DNA from: Anaerolineales bacterium
GTDB taxonomy: Bacteria; Chloroflexota; Anaerolineae; 4572-78; J111
NCBI GenBank assembly: GCA_020634855.1
Contig: JACKAU010000004.1
Span: forward strand, 248,001-312,000
DNA length: 64,000 nucleotides
Direction: 5' to 3'
Shown: piece by piece, positions 26,909-35,316 of the stretch
Layout of the letters: every line of letters begins with the position of its first letter
Numbering within the stretch: position 1 is the first letter of the stretch
Program-made: the position numbers and the translations under genes
Notes under the pieces: generated by a model
Seen by the model: only the letters and a program-made list of their open reading frames with translations
Told to the model about the DNA's origin: nothing
Database searches by the model: none

Positions 26909-27988
26909 ATGATTGAATACAAGAGTGGCGATATTTTGAAAGAGGATGCCGAGGCCCTTGTCAATACTGTAAACTGTGTCGGTGTGATGGGGCGTGGTAT
27001 TGCCTTACAGTTCAAAAAGGCATTTCCGGAAAATTTCAAGGCATATGCCTTAGCCTGTAAGAATGAAGAAGTACAGCCAGGTCGAATGTTTGTATTTAAA
27101 ACCGGACAACTAACCAACCCGCGTTATATCATTAATTTCCCTACCAAGCGACACTGGCGTGGCAAGAGCCGAATGGAGGATATTGAAGCTGGGCTTAAAG
27201 CGCTAGTAGTCATGATTGACCAATATGATATCCGCTCCATCGCTATCCCGCCTTTGGGTAGCGGACTAGGAGGCCTCGATTGGTCTGAGGTTAGGACACA
27301 CATTAAGGCGGCATTACAGCCACTCACTGATGTGCGTATCATTATTTATGAACCCAAAGGAGCGCCCGTTACAGAGGAAATGGTGCGTAACCGTGAGGTA
27401 CCGACAATGACTCCAGGACGGGCAGCACTCGTCGGGCTGATGAACCGCTACCTCGGCGGTCTGCTCGACCCCTTCATAACCTTGCTAGAAATCCACAAGC
27501 TGATGTATTTTATGCAGGAGGTTGGTGAGCCGTTGCGGCTTAAGTATCAGAAAGGACCTTACGGCCCTTATGCGGAGAATCTACGCCATGTATTGAATGC
27601 CATTGAGGGGCATCTCGTTTCTGGCTATGCCGACGGAGGTGACACACCGAATAAGCAGCTTGAATTGGTTCCGGGGGCAATCGAGGACGCCATGACTTAC
27701 CTGCGACAGCATCCAGATACTCTAACCCGCTTTGACAAAGTAACAGATCTGGTAGAGGGTTTTGAGTCACCCTTTGGTCTTGAACTTTTGTCCACAGTTC
27801 ACTGGATAATGAAAAACGAGTCGGTGAGATCTGTCGATGAAGTGGCCAGTCACACCTATGCCTGGAACAACCGTAAGCAGCAGTTTGCCCACCGTCAAAT
27901 CGCGCTTGCAGTGGAGGTACTGTCGGGTAAGGGTTGGGTAGAAAACCATAGCCAGGAGGGCACATCTGAAACTATCTCATGTCGATAG
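26909..27988 (+). CDS. darG: DarG macrodomain antitoxin
   Basis: A 359-aa protein. Residues 1-155 form a macrodomain that removes ADP-ribose from DNA: VNTVNCVGVMGRGIALQFKK near residue 18 and IPPLGSGLGGLDW near residue 112 line the ADP-ribose pocket. Residues 165-350 (LMNRYLGGLLDPFITLLEIH, LMYFMQEVGEPLRLKYQKGP, YGPYAENLRHVLNAIEGH) are the DarG C-terminal domain, which blocks DarT directly. The gene looks full length and intact although its toxin gene has an ochre codon. GGAGAG lies nine nt before ATG. It is cotranscribed with darT by position. Confidence 0.9.
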   Translation: MIEYKSGDILKEDAEALVNTVNCVGVMGRGIALQFKKAFPENFKAYALACKNEEVQPGRMFVFKTGQLTNPRYIINFPTKRHWRGKSRMEDIEAGLKALVVMIDQYDIRSIAIPPLGSGLGGLDWSEVRTHIKAALQPLTDVRIIIYEPKGAPVTEEMVRNREVPTMTPGRAALVGLMNRYLGGLLDPFITLLEIHKLMYFMQEVGEPLRLKYQKGPYGPYAENLRHVLNAIEGHLVSGYADGGDTPNKQLELVPGAIEDAMTYLRQHPDTLTRFDKVTDLVEGFESPFGLELLSTVHWIMKNESVRSVDEVASHTYAWNNRKQQFAHRQIALAVEVLSGKGWVENHSQEGTSETISCR

Positions 27989-28075
27989 TAAGGGAATGGC
28001 CCCATCATCATTATTTCTCCTACAAAATGGTGGCTATCCCTCATTACCCCCAACTTCCGACAAAGTCGATTAACC

Positions 28076-28900
28076 TCATTCACGCCCATTGGTAACCCCA
28101 TTAACTGACACCGGCCTTGGCTCGGCAGCGATGCGCTCCGGGGCGGAGTAGACGCGGAAGCGGTTGCCGCGAGCGTAGCCGATGATGGAGATATTCCAGG
28201 CCCGGCCCAATTGGAGCGAGAGACTGGTCGGCGAGGTGCGGGAAACCACAATCGGGATCTGCATCTTGGCCGCTTTGTTGAGCATTTCCGAGCTAATGCG
28301 GCCAGAGGCCAGCAGGATTTTGCCGGCGGTGGGCAGGCTTTGCTGCAAGGCTTGCCCCCACAGCCGGTCGATGGTGTTGTGGCGGCCCACGTCTTGGGCC
28401 ACCAACAGCAGGTCGCGGCCATCGCTCAGGGCCGAAGTATGGACGCCGCGCACCTGGTTGTACAGCTCGGCCGAAAGGTGCAGTTGTTTCATCAACTGCT
28501 CGATCTGTAACGGGGTGATAGTCAGCCCGCCCTCGAGCGGCGTATGCCGCCCGCTCAGGTCATCGAAGGTGACGCCGCCGCCGCAACCGGAGGTAATGAT
28601 GGCCCGTTTGGGCAGGTCGAAGCTGAGATCGCGCAGCCAGACATCGACGCACGTGCCTGACTCGGATAGGGTCAGCAGATCGATATCGGCCTGGCTCTGA
28701 ATAATGCCCTCCGACCGTAGAAAGCCCAGCGCCAGCTCCTCCAGCCGGTGGGGCGTACACATAAAGGTGGCTAACTCCTGGCCATTGACGGAGATACAGA
28801 CCAGGCCCTCTTCGATGACGGCGCTCTCGACCCGTTCGGGCGCGCCGTTTTGGTATAACAGGTAGTTGGTGGGGTGCGTACCCCGATTATGAGTTGGCAT
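28076..28900 (-). CDS. fdhD: formate dehydrogenase accessory sulfurtransferase FdhD
   Basis: A 274-aa protein that passes sulphur from IscS to the molybdopterin or tungstopterin guanine dinucleotide cofactor of formate dehydrogenase. Motifs: CTPHRLEELALGFLRSEGI near residue 48, SGCGGGVTFDDL near residue 120, VRGVHTSAL near 160, DVGRHNTIDRLWG near 185 and ASGRISSEML near 212, then SIIGYARGNRFRVYS. E. coli FdhD uses two cysteines of a CxxC; here only the first is present (CGGG). This single-Cys form is known in part of the family. No formate dehydrogenase is in the window. Confidence 0.9.
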   Translation of the reverse strand: MPTHNRGTHPTNYLLYQNGAPERVESAVIEEGLVCISVNGQELATFMCTPHRLEELALGFLRSEGIIQSQADIDLLTLSESGTCVDVWLRDLSFDLPKRAIITSGCGGGVTFDDLSGRHTPLEGGLTITPLQIEQLMKQLHLSAELYNQVRGVHTSALSDGRDLLLVAQDVGRHNTIDRLWGQALQQSLPTAGKILLASGRISSEMLNKAAKMQIPIVVSRTSPTSLSLQLGRAWNISIIGYARGNRFRVYSAPERIAAEPRPVSVNGVTNGRE

Positions 28901-29010
28901 AGTGTTCCATTCTACTACTCCGGTGATGAACCGTCGTAGTTGATAAAAATAGTAGACAAGATTGACAAAGTTATCAGAATTGCGGTTGAAAATATGGTTG
29001 ATCAGGCGGA

Positions 29011-32000
29011 TTAACCCCGCGTCACCTCTTCCCTCACGATTTCCTCCAACGTGCGGCCGCTGACCTGAGCCTGGGCAGCCGCCAGAAGTTCCGCCGATTC
29101 CTTTTGAGTCGTAACCCCGTATTCATCTAAGATCTGCTGGGCTTCGTCCTGCGCCGGGCGGTGACTGGAGTTGGCGCGCACAAAGGCCACCAGCCGCAAG
29201 CCGCGCTCCGGGTGGCCGGTGGTCAGCCAGAGTTGGCCCATGGCATTCAGAACGGAAAACATCAGGGGGACATAATACATTTCCGCGGCCAGGCGTAAGG
29301 CGTATTGAAGGTGCTGCCCGGCGGCTGAAAAGTTGCGCCGGCTAATGGCGACAGCGCCTAACCCTTTATGGGCCGTCGCCAACCCGCCCTTATCGAGAAT
29401 ATTTTGATAAATCGCTAAGCTCTCTTGATACAGCGTATGGGCGCGATCAAAGGCCCGCTGCTGAAGGGCCGCCTCTCCTAAATAGTTGAGCGCCACCCCC
29501 ATACCTTGGGGATCATCGAACTCCCGGCGGATGGCGTAGCTGGCTTGAAAGTGTGCCTGGGCGGTAGACAAATCGGCCAGAGCCAGGGCCGATTTACCCA
29601 ACTCGTTGAGACAGTAGGCGGTAAACCAGCGGTCGTCGATCTGTTGGGCCAGAGTCAAAGCGCGTTGCGCGTGCTGCTGCGCGGTGCGATAGTGACCTTG
29701 CCCCAACGTGGCGCTGGCCAGCACATAATGGGCCTGGTATAGATTATGGGGGTGATAAGGCGTCTCCCCTTGCCGGCGAGCCTGCTCCCCATATTGCAGC
29801 GCGGTATCGTAATCGCCTCGAATGTTGGCGACCAGGCTTAGGGCCAGAGCCGGGTCGGTGCCGTAGCCGGATATGGGTGGCGCACCCAGTTGTTGATAAA
29901 GATCGCTGCATCGCGTCAGCGCGGCTTCGGCCTGGTCTAATCGGCCCAAACGGATGAGCAGCCAGCCCCACCACACCAGCAGTTCAACCAGGGTGAGGTT
30001 GATCAGCTCGGTGGGTTCGAGACCGGACAGCCGGTCAACCGCTTCGGCCCAGGCGTTGGCCCCTTCCAAATATCGACCCTGAAACTGGCACAAATATTGG
30101 AGCGATGCGACCGACTGTTTTAGCGCGGTCACGTTGCCCTGTTTCACAGCCCAGCGCCAGACGGCCCAAACATTGTCATACTCGGCCGCGATTTCGGCCA
30201 GGCTGGTCCGCTGCCGCTCCCCCATCAATCCGGCCGACCGCTGTTGCAAAAAATCGGCGTAAAAGGCGCAGTGCTTATCGCGGGCTTCGACGACATCGGA
30301 CGGCGACTCGGCCAGTTGTTCAGCGGCATACTGGCGCAGCAGTTCGTGCATCTGATACCGGCCGGCCGGGGTGACCACCAGCAGCGACTTCTCGACAAAC
30401 GTCGCCAGGTCGATCAGCGAGGCTCCGGCCACGCGACGGGCCGCCTCGGCGGCAAAGCCCCCCCGAAAAACCGACAGCCGCTTGAAGATCTCACGCTCAG
30501 AGGCCGTGAGCCGCTGCCACGACTGGGCCAAAACCACCCGCATGCTGCGATGCCGCACCGGTACGTTCTGATGCCGGGTGGTCAGGATATCGAGGTCGCG
30601 CTCGATTTCCGCTGCGATCTCCGCCGCCGAGAGCGACTTGAGCCAGGCGGCGGCCAGTTCGATCGCCAGCGGCACACCGGCCACCAACTGACAAATGCGC
30701 ACCACGGCGGCCCGCTCCGCCGCCAGCGAGAATTCGACTCGGGCGCGAGCGGCGCTTTGCGCAAATAGCTGTAGGGCGTCATACCCTTCCAACGAAGCCG
30801 GGTCAGGGGGATGAGTCGCTGAAACCGACGGTGGCTGGGGGGGAAAAGACATCCCTTGCACCGGATGGAACCAGGCTTGTTGTAGGTTCAAGGCTTCACG
30901 CGAAGTAACCAGGATTTTGACCCTGGCGGCCGCAGCCAGAATATCGGCGATCAGTTCAGTGGCTCCCGCATCGCCATCTTGCGGGACGGATAGCAGATGT
31001 TCCGCATTATCAAGAACCAGCAGCATCTCTTTGGTCTGTAGGTAGTGAAGCAGTTGTTGTTGAGGCGGGAGGTGACCGTAAAAGGTAAAATTAGCCGCTT
31101 CGGCCACAGCCGAAACCAGACCGGCGCTTGACTCAACCGCGGCCAGCGGCACAAACAGGACGCCATGCTCAAAAAAGCCGGGGCCGGCGTCGCTGCCGAT
31201 GAACCGGTGGGCGGTTTCCAACGCCAGCCGGGTCTTGCCGATACCGCCCGGCCCCACCAGCGCCAACAAGCGGCAATCTCTATCGGTTAAGCGGCGGATA
31301 ATGTCGGCCAGTTCGCGTTCCCGACCGACGAAGGGCGTCGGTTGAGGCAGCAGGTTGTGTTTGGGTCCCACAGTGCCTAAGGAGAGCGGCACAAAGGGCG
31401 GCTGCACTTCATTTTCGGCCTGGCTTTCCGCATCGGCGGCGGTCCGGCGGGCCGATCCACTTTTATGATAGATTTGAGGCTGATCTTCGGCGTCTGGCAC
31501 TCCCTCTGATAGGGGCGGCTCCTGAGGCGCGCGATCCTTTACCGGGGAGGATAGGCGCGACGGCTCCGGCGACACGAACGTTTGGGTACGAATAGCCTCG
31601 TATAGCGCCATTGTTTCCTGGCCCGGTTCGACGTCCAATTCATCGGCTAACATTCGACGGCAGATTTCAAACTGGGCCAGCGCCGCGCTGCGTTGACCAT
31701 CGCGAGCCAGCAGCAGCATCAAGTAGCGGTGGGCCTCCTCCCGCCACGGCTCCAAAGCCAACAAGCGGCGCATGGTCTCGATGGCCTGCGGCAACTCATT
31801 CTGAGCGGCCAGTTGATCGGCCAGCCGATGCAAGGCTTGCTGGACTCGTTCACGCAGCCGGGCGCGTTCCACCAGCGTCCACTGCTCGAACTCCGGGGCA
31901 TCGTGAATGTAGAAGCCGGCCAGGAAGTCGCCCCGGTAGAGGTCAATGGCTTGTTGCAAAGGGGTCAGTGGGGCGGCATTCGGATCGGCGGCCAGTCCCG

Positions 32001-32334
32001 CGTCGAACGCCGCGACATCGAGCCAATAGGCGCTGTCGGGATCTATGGCGATAGTCTCGCGGTTGATTAGCAGGTACGGGCCAACCAGTTGGCGCAGGTT
32101 AGAGAGGGTCATGGTCAAGCTGCGGCGGGCCTGGCTTTCGGCGACATCGCCCCAGAACAACCCGGCCAGCACCGACCTGGGCTGGGCGCGCCCGGTTACG
32201 GCCAGGAAGTAGAGCAGCGCCCGCGCCTTGCCGGAACGAAATCCCGTGATCATCTGCCCCGCCAGCCAAACTTCCGGGCTGCCCAACAGCCGTAATTCTA
32301 ACGTCCTCCTACCTTTTTCCTCGCCTGGGGTCAT
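29011..32334 (-). CDS. AfsR/SARP-type regulator: winged helix, BTAD, NB-ARC and TPR
   Basis: A 1107-aa STAND regulator. Residues 12-105 are the SARP winged helix (ELRLLGSPEVWLAGQMITGF), 110-250 the BTAD (LLALEPWREEAHRYLMLLLA), and a low-complexity linker runs to about 320. The NB-ARC ATPase has Walker A GPGGIGKTRLALE near residue 361, Walker B LLVLDNAEHLL near 438, VTSREAL near 477 and GVPLAIELAAAWL. TPR repeats fill residues 700-1070. Without a kinase it matches the classical AfsR layout: ligand or partner sensing by TPR, ATP-dependent switching, and DNA binding by the N-terminus. It is followed downstream by fdhD; upstream lies a short 9-bp repeat and a divergent small gene. Confidence 0.9.
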   Translation of the reverse strand: MTPGEEKGRRTLELRLLGSPEVWLAGQMITGFRSGKARALLYFLAVTGRAQPRSVLAGLFWGDVAESQARRSLTMTLSNLRQLVGPYLLINRETIAIDPDSAYWLDVAAFDAGLAADPNAAPLTPLQQAIDLYRGDFLAGFYIHDAPEFEQWTLVERARLRERVQQALHRLADQLAAQNELPQAIETMRRLLALEPWREEAHRYLMLLLARDGQRSAALAQFEICRRMLADELDVEPGQETMALYEAIRTQTFVSPEPSRLSSPVKDRAPQEPPLSEGVPDAEDQPQIYHKSGSARRTAADAESQAENEVQPPFVPLSLGTVGPKHNLLPQPTPFVGRERELADIIRRLTDRDCRLLALVGPGGIGKTRLALETAHRFIGSDAGPGFFEHGVLFVPLAAVESSAGLVSAVAEAANFTFYGHLPPQQQLLHYLQTKEMLLVLDNAEHLLSVPQDGDAGATELIADILAAAARVKILVTSREALNLQQAWFHPVQGMSFPPQPPSVSATHPPDPASLEGYDALQLFAQSAARARVEFSLAAERAAVVRICQLVAGVPLAIELAAAWLKSLSAAEIAAEIERDLDILTTRHQNVPVRHRSMRVVLAQSWQRLTASEREIFKRLSVFRGGFAAEAARRVAGASLIDLATFVEKSLLVVTPAGRYQMHELLRQYAAEQLAESPSDVVEARDKHCAFYADFLQQRSAGLMGERQRTSLAEIAAEYDNVWAVWRWAVKQGNVTALKQSVASLQYLCQFQGRYLEGANAWAEAVDRLSGLEPTELINLTLVELLVWWGWLLIRLGRLDQAEAALTRCSDLYQQLGAPPISGYGTDPALALSLVANIRGDYDTALQYGEQARRQGETPYHPHNLYQAHYVLASATLGQGHYRTAQQHAQRALTLAQQIDDRWFTAYCLNELGKSALALADLSTAQAHFQASYAIRREFDDPQGMGVALNYLGEAALQQRAFDRAHTLYQESLAIYQNILDKGGLATAHKGLGAVAISRRNFSAAGQHLQYALRLAAEMYYVPLMFSVLNAMGQLWLTTGHPERGLRLVAFVRANSSHRPAQDEAQQILDEYGVTTQKESAELLAAAQAQVSGRTLEEIVREEVTRG

Positions 32335-32408
32335 AACATCCTGCTTGGTTGCACTTTCGTTGCATTGGCGTGGCAGTTTCGCTGCACCGGCCCGCTATAC
32401 TGAACTCA

Positions 32409-32444
32409 AGTTTGTAGAGTTTATGGAGTTTGTAGAGTTTATTA
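32409..32444. repeat. 9-bp tandem repeat, four units
   Basis: AGTTTGTAG, AGTTTATGG, AGTTTGTAG and AGTTTATTA follow each other in the upstream region of the SARP gene. Coding is unlikely. Confidence 0.6.
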
Positions 32445-32490
32445 TACCGTGATTTGTTGACCGTGCGAAACGCATTTGAAGGTTAAAGGT

Positions 32491-32712
32491 ATGAACCGCC
32501 CAGCATCGTATTATCGCATCTATCTTTTGACCGTCTGTAAGGAAGCGGCCCAGGCCGCTCCGGACGGCGAGACCGGCCCGGAACCCAGTCAGGATAGCGG
32601 CTGGCGCTTCTTCCTGGAGGACCCGCGCACCGGTCAACGGCGCGGCTTTACCAACGCGGTCGATCTGGTGGCTATTCTACTCACAGAGTTAGGCCACGGG
32701 CATGAGCTGTAA
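32491..32712 (+). CDS. small conserved-looking hypothetical protein (73 aa)
   Basis: The peptide starts MNRPASYYRIYLLTVCKEAA and ends with WRFFLEDPRTGQRRGFTNAV and DLVAILLTELGHG. The WRFxLEDPRTGxRRGF core with a following amphipathic helix reads like a genuine compact domain. An upstream in-frame ATG at 32476 exists; ATG 32491 has AAGG spaced eight nt and is preferred. It is divergent from the SARP gene at 29011-32334, and a regulatory link is possible. Function unknown. Confidence 0.6.
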   Translation: MNRPASYYRIYLLTVCKEAAQAAPDGETGPEPSQDSGWRFFLEDPRTGQRRGFTNAVDLVAILLTELGHGHEL

Positions 32713-32734
32713 CGTCAGGAAAGGAGAACTATTT

Positions 32735-32755
32735 ATGGCAATATTCACAACCTAA
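32735..32755 (+). other. six-codon mini-ORF behind a strong ribosome-binding site
   Basis: GGAAAGGAG lies eight nt before ATG GCA ATA TTC ACA ACC TAA (MAIFTT). Either a regulatory leader peptide or the start of a lost gene. Confidence 0.3.
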
Positions 32756-32824
32756 TTATTCAACCTGTAGCGAAATGAGGCTAAGGCGTAGGCTAAGAAA
32801 AGAAATACGGATAGTCGAATTATC

Positions 32825-32873
32825 GGAGCGACAAAGCTTGCTTTGTCAACGGTTAAAGTAATGAAGTTACGCC
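32825..32873. repeat. dispersed nested hairpin element, copy 2 (decayed)
   Basis: The left half, GGAGCGACAAAGCTTGCTTT and GTC, equals copy 1 at 17809. The right half has lost symmetry. Confidence 0.65.
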
Positions 32874-32899
32874 AAACCAAAACCAAAGGAGCATTCAAA

Positions 32900-32968
32900 A
32901 TGCAACACAACAAAATATTCATCATCGTAAGTTTTCTTCTGGCCGCCGTTGTCATCGTTAGCGGCTAG
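32900..32968 (+). CDS. 22-aa hydrophobic peptide
   Basis: AAAGGAG is eight nt upstream of ATG. The peptide MQHNKIFIIVSFLLAAVVIV plus SG is a charged tip followed by one hydrophobic helix, like a lone signal peptide or membrane span. An in-frame ATG at 32861 would add 13 basic residues but lacks a ribosome-binding site. It precedes the FAD oxidase gene by 179 nt, with a hairpin repeat between. It may be a real small protein or the surviving start of a lost exported protein. Confidence 0.45.
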   Translation: MQHNKIFIIVSFLLAAVVIVSG

Positions 32969-33003
32969 TGACTGACGCTGAGTTAGCCGCGGCAAAAAAT
33001 TAA

Positions 33004-33119
33004 GCCGTCAGCTATCAGCTTTCAGCCGTCAGCGCTAATGAAGACTAAAAAGTTCATAAGCGATAAACCGCCGTATGGCCAAAATAATAAAAGCTGATAG
33101 CTGACCACTGACAGCTAAT
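33004..33119. repeat. inverted repeat with CAGCTATCAGCTT arms
   Basis: GTCAGCTATCAGCTTTCAGC at the left is roughly complementary to AAGCTGATAGCTGACCACTG at the right, with a loop of about 55 nt. It is an intergenic hairpin element without coding potential. Confidence 0.65.
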
Positions 33120-33147
33120 TACTATAAAAAATAAAGGAACAAATCTC

Positions 33148-34575
33148 ATGATGTTAGACACCTATATTCGAACAAACGCATATAAAACCACTTTACCCGA
33201 CACCGTCGTTCGGGACTTTGCTAACACCCTGCACGGTGAACTCATTCAACCCCACGACGCGAGGTACGATGAGGTCCGTCAACTCTATAACGGGATGATT
33301 GACAAGTACCCGGCCTTGATTGCCCGCTGTGTGGATGCGGCCGACGTGATCAACGCGGTCAACTTTGGTCGGGATAACCATCTGCTCATTGCGGTACGCA
33401 GCGGCGGCCACAACGGGGCCGGCCTGGGCAGTTGCGACGGCGGCCTGGTCATCGATCTGTCGCTGATGAAGGGCATCCGCGTCGATCCGCACCACCGCAC
33501 CGTGCGCGTCGAGCCGGGCTGCTCGCAAGGCGACATGGATCACGCCACCCACGCCTTTGGGCTGGCGGTTCCGGCCGGCATCGTAGCGGCGACCGGCGTG
33601 GCTGGATTGACTCTGGGTGGCGGCCACGGTTATCTCTCGCGCAAACACGGCCTGACGATCGACAACCTGATCGAGGCCGATGTGGTGCTGGCCGATGGCA
33701 CGTTTGTCACCGCCAACAAAACCCAGCACAGCGATCTCTTTTGGGCGCTGCGCGGCGGCGGTGGGAACTTCGGCATCGTCACCAGCTTTGTGTATCAAGC
33801 CCATCCGGTCAGCACCGTCTACGGCGGGCCGATCTTCTGGGACCTGGCGCAAGCGCGGCAGATCATGCAGTGGTATCCTACGTTTCTAGCTCAAGCGCCC
33901 GAAGAGCTGTCCACCTTCTTTGGGGTGAAGACGATCCCTTCGGTTGATCCTTTCCCCCGCGAGATTTGGGGTAAAAAGGTTTGCGCCCTGATTTCCTGCT
34001 ATAACGGATCGGCGGCGGAGGCCGAGGAAGCCCTGCGGCCCATTCACCAGGAACTACCGCCCCCGTTGTTGAACGGCATGCAGGAAATGCCGTTCCCGGC
34101 GATGCAGGCGCTGTTCGACCCGCTGCTGCCCCCAGGGCTGCAATGGTACTGGAAGGGCGACTTTGTCAAAGACCTGCCCGAAGAAGCCATCGACATCCAT
34201 CTGGAATATGCCGCCAAACTGCCGAGCGCCCAATCCCTCATGCACCTCTATCCCATCGACGGGGCGGTTCAACGGGTAGGCCGGCGCGAAACGGCCTGGA
34301 ATCAGCGCGAGGCGACTTGGTCGATGGTCATCTGCGGCATCGACGCCGATCCCAACAACGCCGAAGCGCTCGCCGCCTGGGCCAAAGCGTACTGGCAGGC
34401 CATCCACCCCTACACCCTGGGCGGAGCCTACATCAACTTTTTAATGGAAGAAGGCCAGGACCGCATCAAGGCCACCTACGGCGATAACTACGAGCGGCTG
34501 GTCGAGGTCAAAACGAAGTACGATCCAACCAACCTGTTCCGGGTGAATCAGAATATTCAACCTAAGCAGACGTAG
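33148..34575 (+). CDS. FAD-linked oxidoreductase of the berberine-bridge-enzyme type
   Basis: A 475-aa flavin oxidase. The PCMH FAD-binding fold begins near residue 55 (YPALIARCVDAADVINAVNF); the histidine of LLIAVRSGGHNGAGLG near residue 92 is the expected covalent FAD site. GIVAATGVAGLTLGGGHGYL near residue 148 lacks the Cys that gives a second covalent bond in BBE-like enzymes, so single attachment is likely. The C-terminal YGDNYERLVEVKTKYDPTNL and FRVNQNI is the BBE domain. Bacterial members oxidise sugars, tirandamycin-like metabolites and other alcohols. No twin-arginine or signal peptide is seen. AAAGGA precedes ATG 33148; ATG 33151 is also possible. A strong terminator follows. Confidence 0.87.
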   Translation: MMLDTYIRTNAYKTTLPDTVVRDFANTLHGELIQPHDARYDEVRQLYNGMIDKYPALIARCVDAADVINAVNFGRDNHLLIAVRSGGHNGAGLGSCDGGLVIDLSLMKGIRVDPHHRTVRVEPGCSQGDMDHATHAFGLAVPAGIVAATGVAGLTLGGGHGYLSRKHGLTIDNLIEADVVLADGTFVTANKTQHSDLFWALRGGGGNFGIVTSFVYQAHPVSTVYGGPIFWDLAQARQIMQWYPTFLAQAPEELSTFFGVKTIPSVDPFPREIWGKKVCALISCYNGSAAEAEEALRPIHQELPPPLLNGMQEMPFPAMQALFDPLLPPGLQWYWKGDFVKDLPEEAIDIHLEYAAKLPSAQSLMHLYPIDGAVQRVGRRETAWNQREATWSMVICGIDADPNNAEALAAWAKAYWQAIHPYTLGGAYINFLMEEGQDRIKATYGDNYERLVEVKTKYDPTNLFRVNQNIQPKQT

Positions 34576-34650
34576 ACGCGCTTAAAGATAGGGCGATAAA
34601 GCGATTGGCGCCGGCCAATCTCTTTATGAGGGTGCGTAGGGCGATAAAAT

Positions 34651-34688
34651 AAAAACAGCCCCAGGTGATGATGCCTGGGGCTGTTTTT
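34651..34688. terminator. strong terminator after the FAD oxidase
   Basis: AAAAACAGCCCCAGG and CCTGGGGCTGTTTTT are exact complements around an 8-nt loop; a T run follows on both strands. Confidence 0.9.
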
Positions 34689-34739
34689 GGGTTGGATCAC
34701 GTGGATAAAGCTTGATTTATTTAAGAAAATCCAGGGCCA

Positions 34740-35010
34740 TTCACTATTGATAAAACGGCGGTTTCATTATGGTGAAACATTCATTTTCACTATGGAGAAA
34801 ATAAAAATTTCACCATAGTGACTCGATCCACTTCACTATGGTGTGGTCGATCACTTCACTATGGTGTGGTGGATCGACTCTCCTACTAGATCTTGTGACG
34901 ACTCCCTGGTGAAACTGATTTATCACTGTAGTGAAACGGTCATTGTCACTATGGAGAAAAAGCCATTTTCATTAGGGTGAAACTGGGCGTCTCGCCATAG
35001 TGAAATTTTG
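34740..35010. repeat. 23-bp dyad array, twelve units
   Basis: Units start at 34741, 34764, 34787, 34810, 34833, 34856, 34879, 34902, 34923, 34946, 34969 and 34992: 23 bp throughout with one step of 21. The best units fit TTTCACTATGGTGAAA, a 16-bp near-perfect dyad, followed by 7 variable bases. Units drift in sequence (seventh and eighth are poorest) while the register stays, which suggests selection on spacing. No ORF is supported inside. Confidence 0.9.
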
Positions 35011-35106
35011 AATGCCTCGTGAACGTGAAACGAGGGAGGTGAGGTTTGACGTTCCCCGTTCTACGCTCCACACCCCCCGTCCTGTGTCAGTTTTCCTGGA
35101 CAACCT

Positions 35107-35134
35107 TTTACGGCAGGTCGAGATGTGATATACT
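35107..35134 (+). promoter_or_regulatory. possible promoter upstream of the secreted-protein pseudogene
   Basis: TTTACG at 35107-35112 and TATACT at 35129-35134, spacer 16 nt. It lies about 180 nt before the start codon at 35317. Confidence 0.35.
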
Positions 35135-35316
35135 TAGGTTGGCCCCATTACTCCGCCTTCACCCTGGTAACTTCTATTCCCATCGCTGTAGAGTTGAATG
35201 ACCCTTTGTCCTATCGGCCTAAATTTCTTAATGAAAATGCTGGTGTAAAATCTTACGGTACTTTTTCAGCTAGAAATAGTTGGGTGGCTTCGTTGCCAAT
35301 AGAGTAAGGTAATCAA

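Noticed and set aside
25630..35010. CRISPR arrays at the 22-23-bp repeats
   Set aside because: Units are contiguous or separated by seven bases at most; there are no unique spacers of 30 bp or so, and no cas genes.
34740..35010. Plasmid-type iterons or a replication origin at the 23-bp array
   Set aside because: Unit length fits iterons, but no replication initiator gene, AT-rich melting region or DnaA boxes were found nearby, and the context is chromosomal.
35125..35307. 60-codon ORF just upstream of the secreted-protein pseudogene
   Set aside because: No ribosome-binding site and no recognisable pattern; starts inside the possible promoter.
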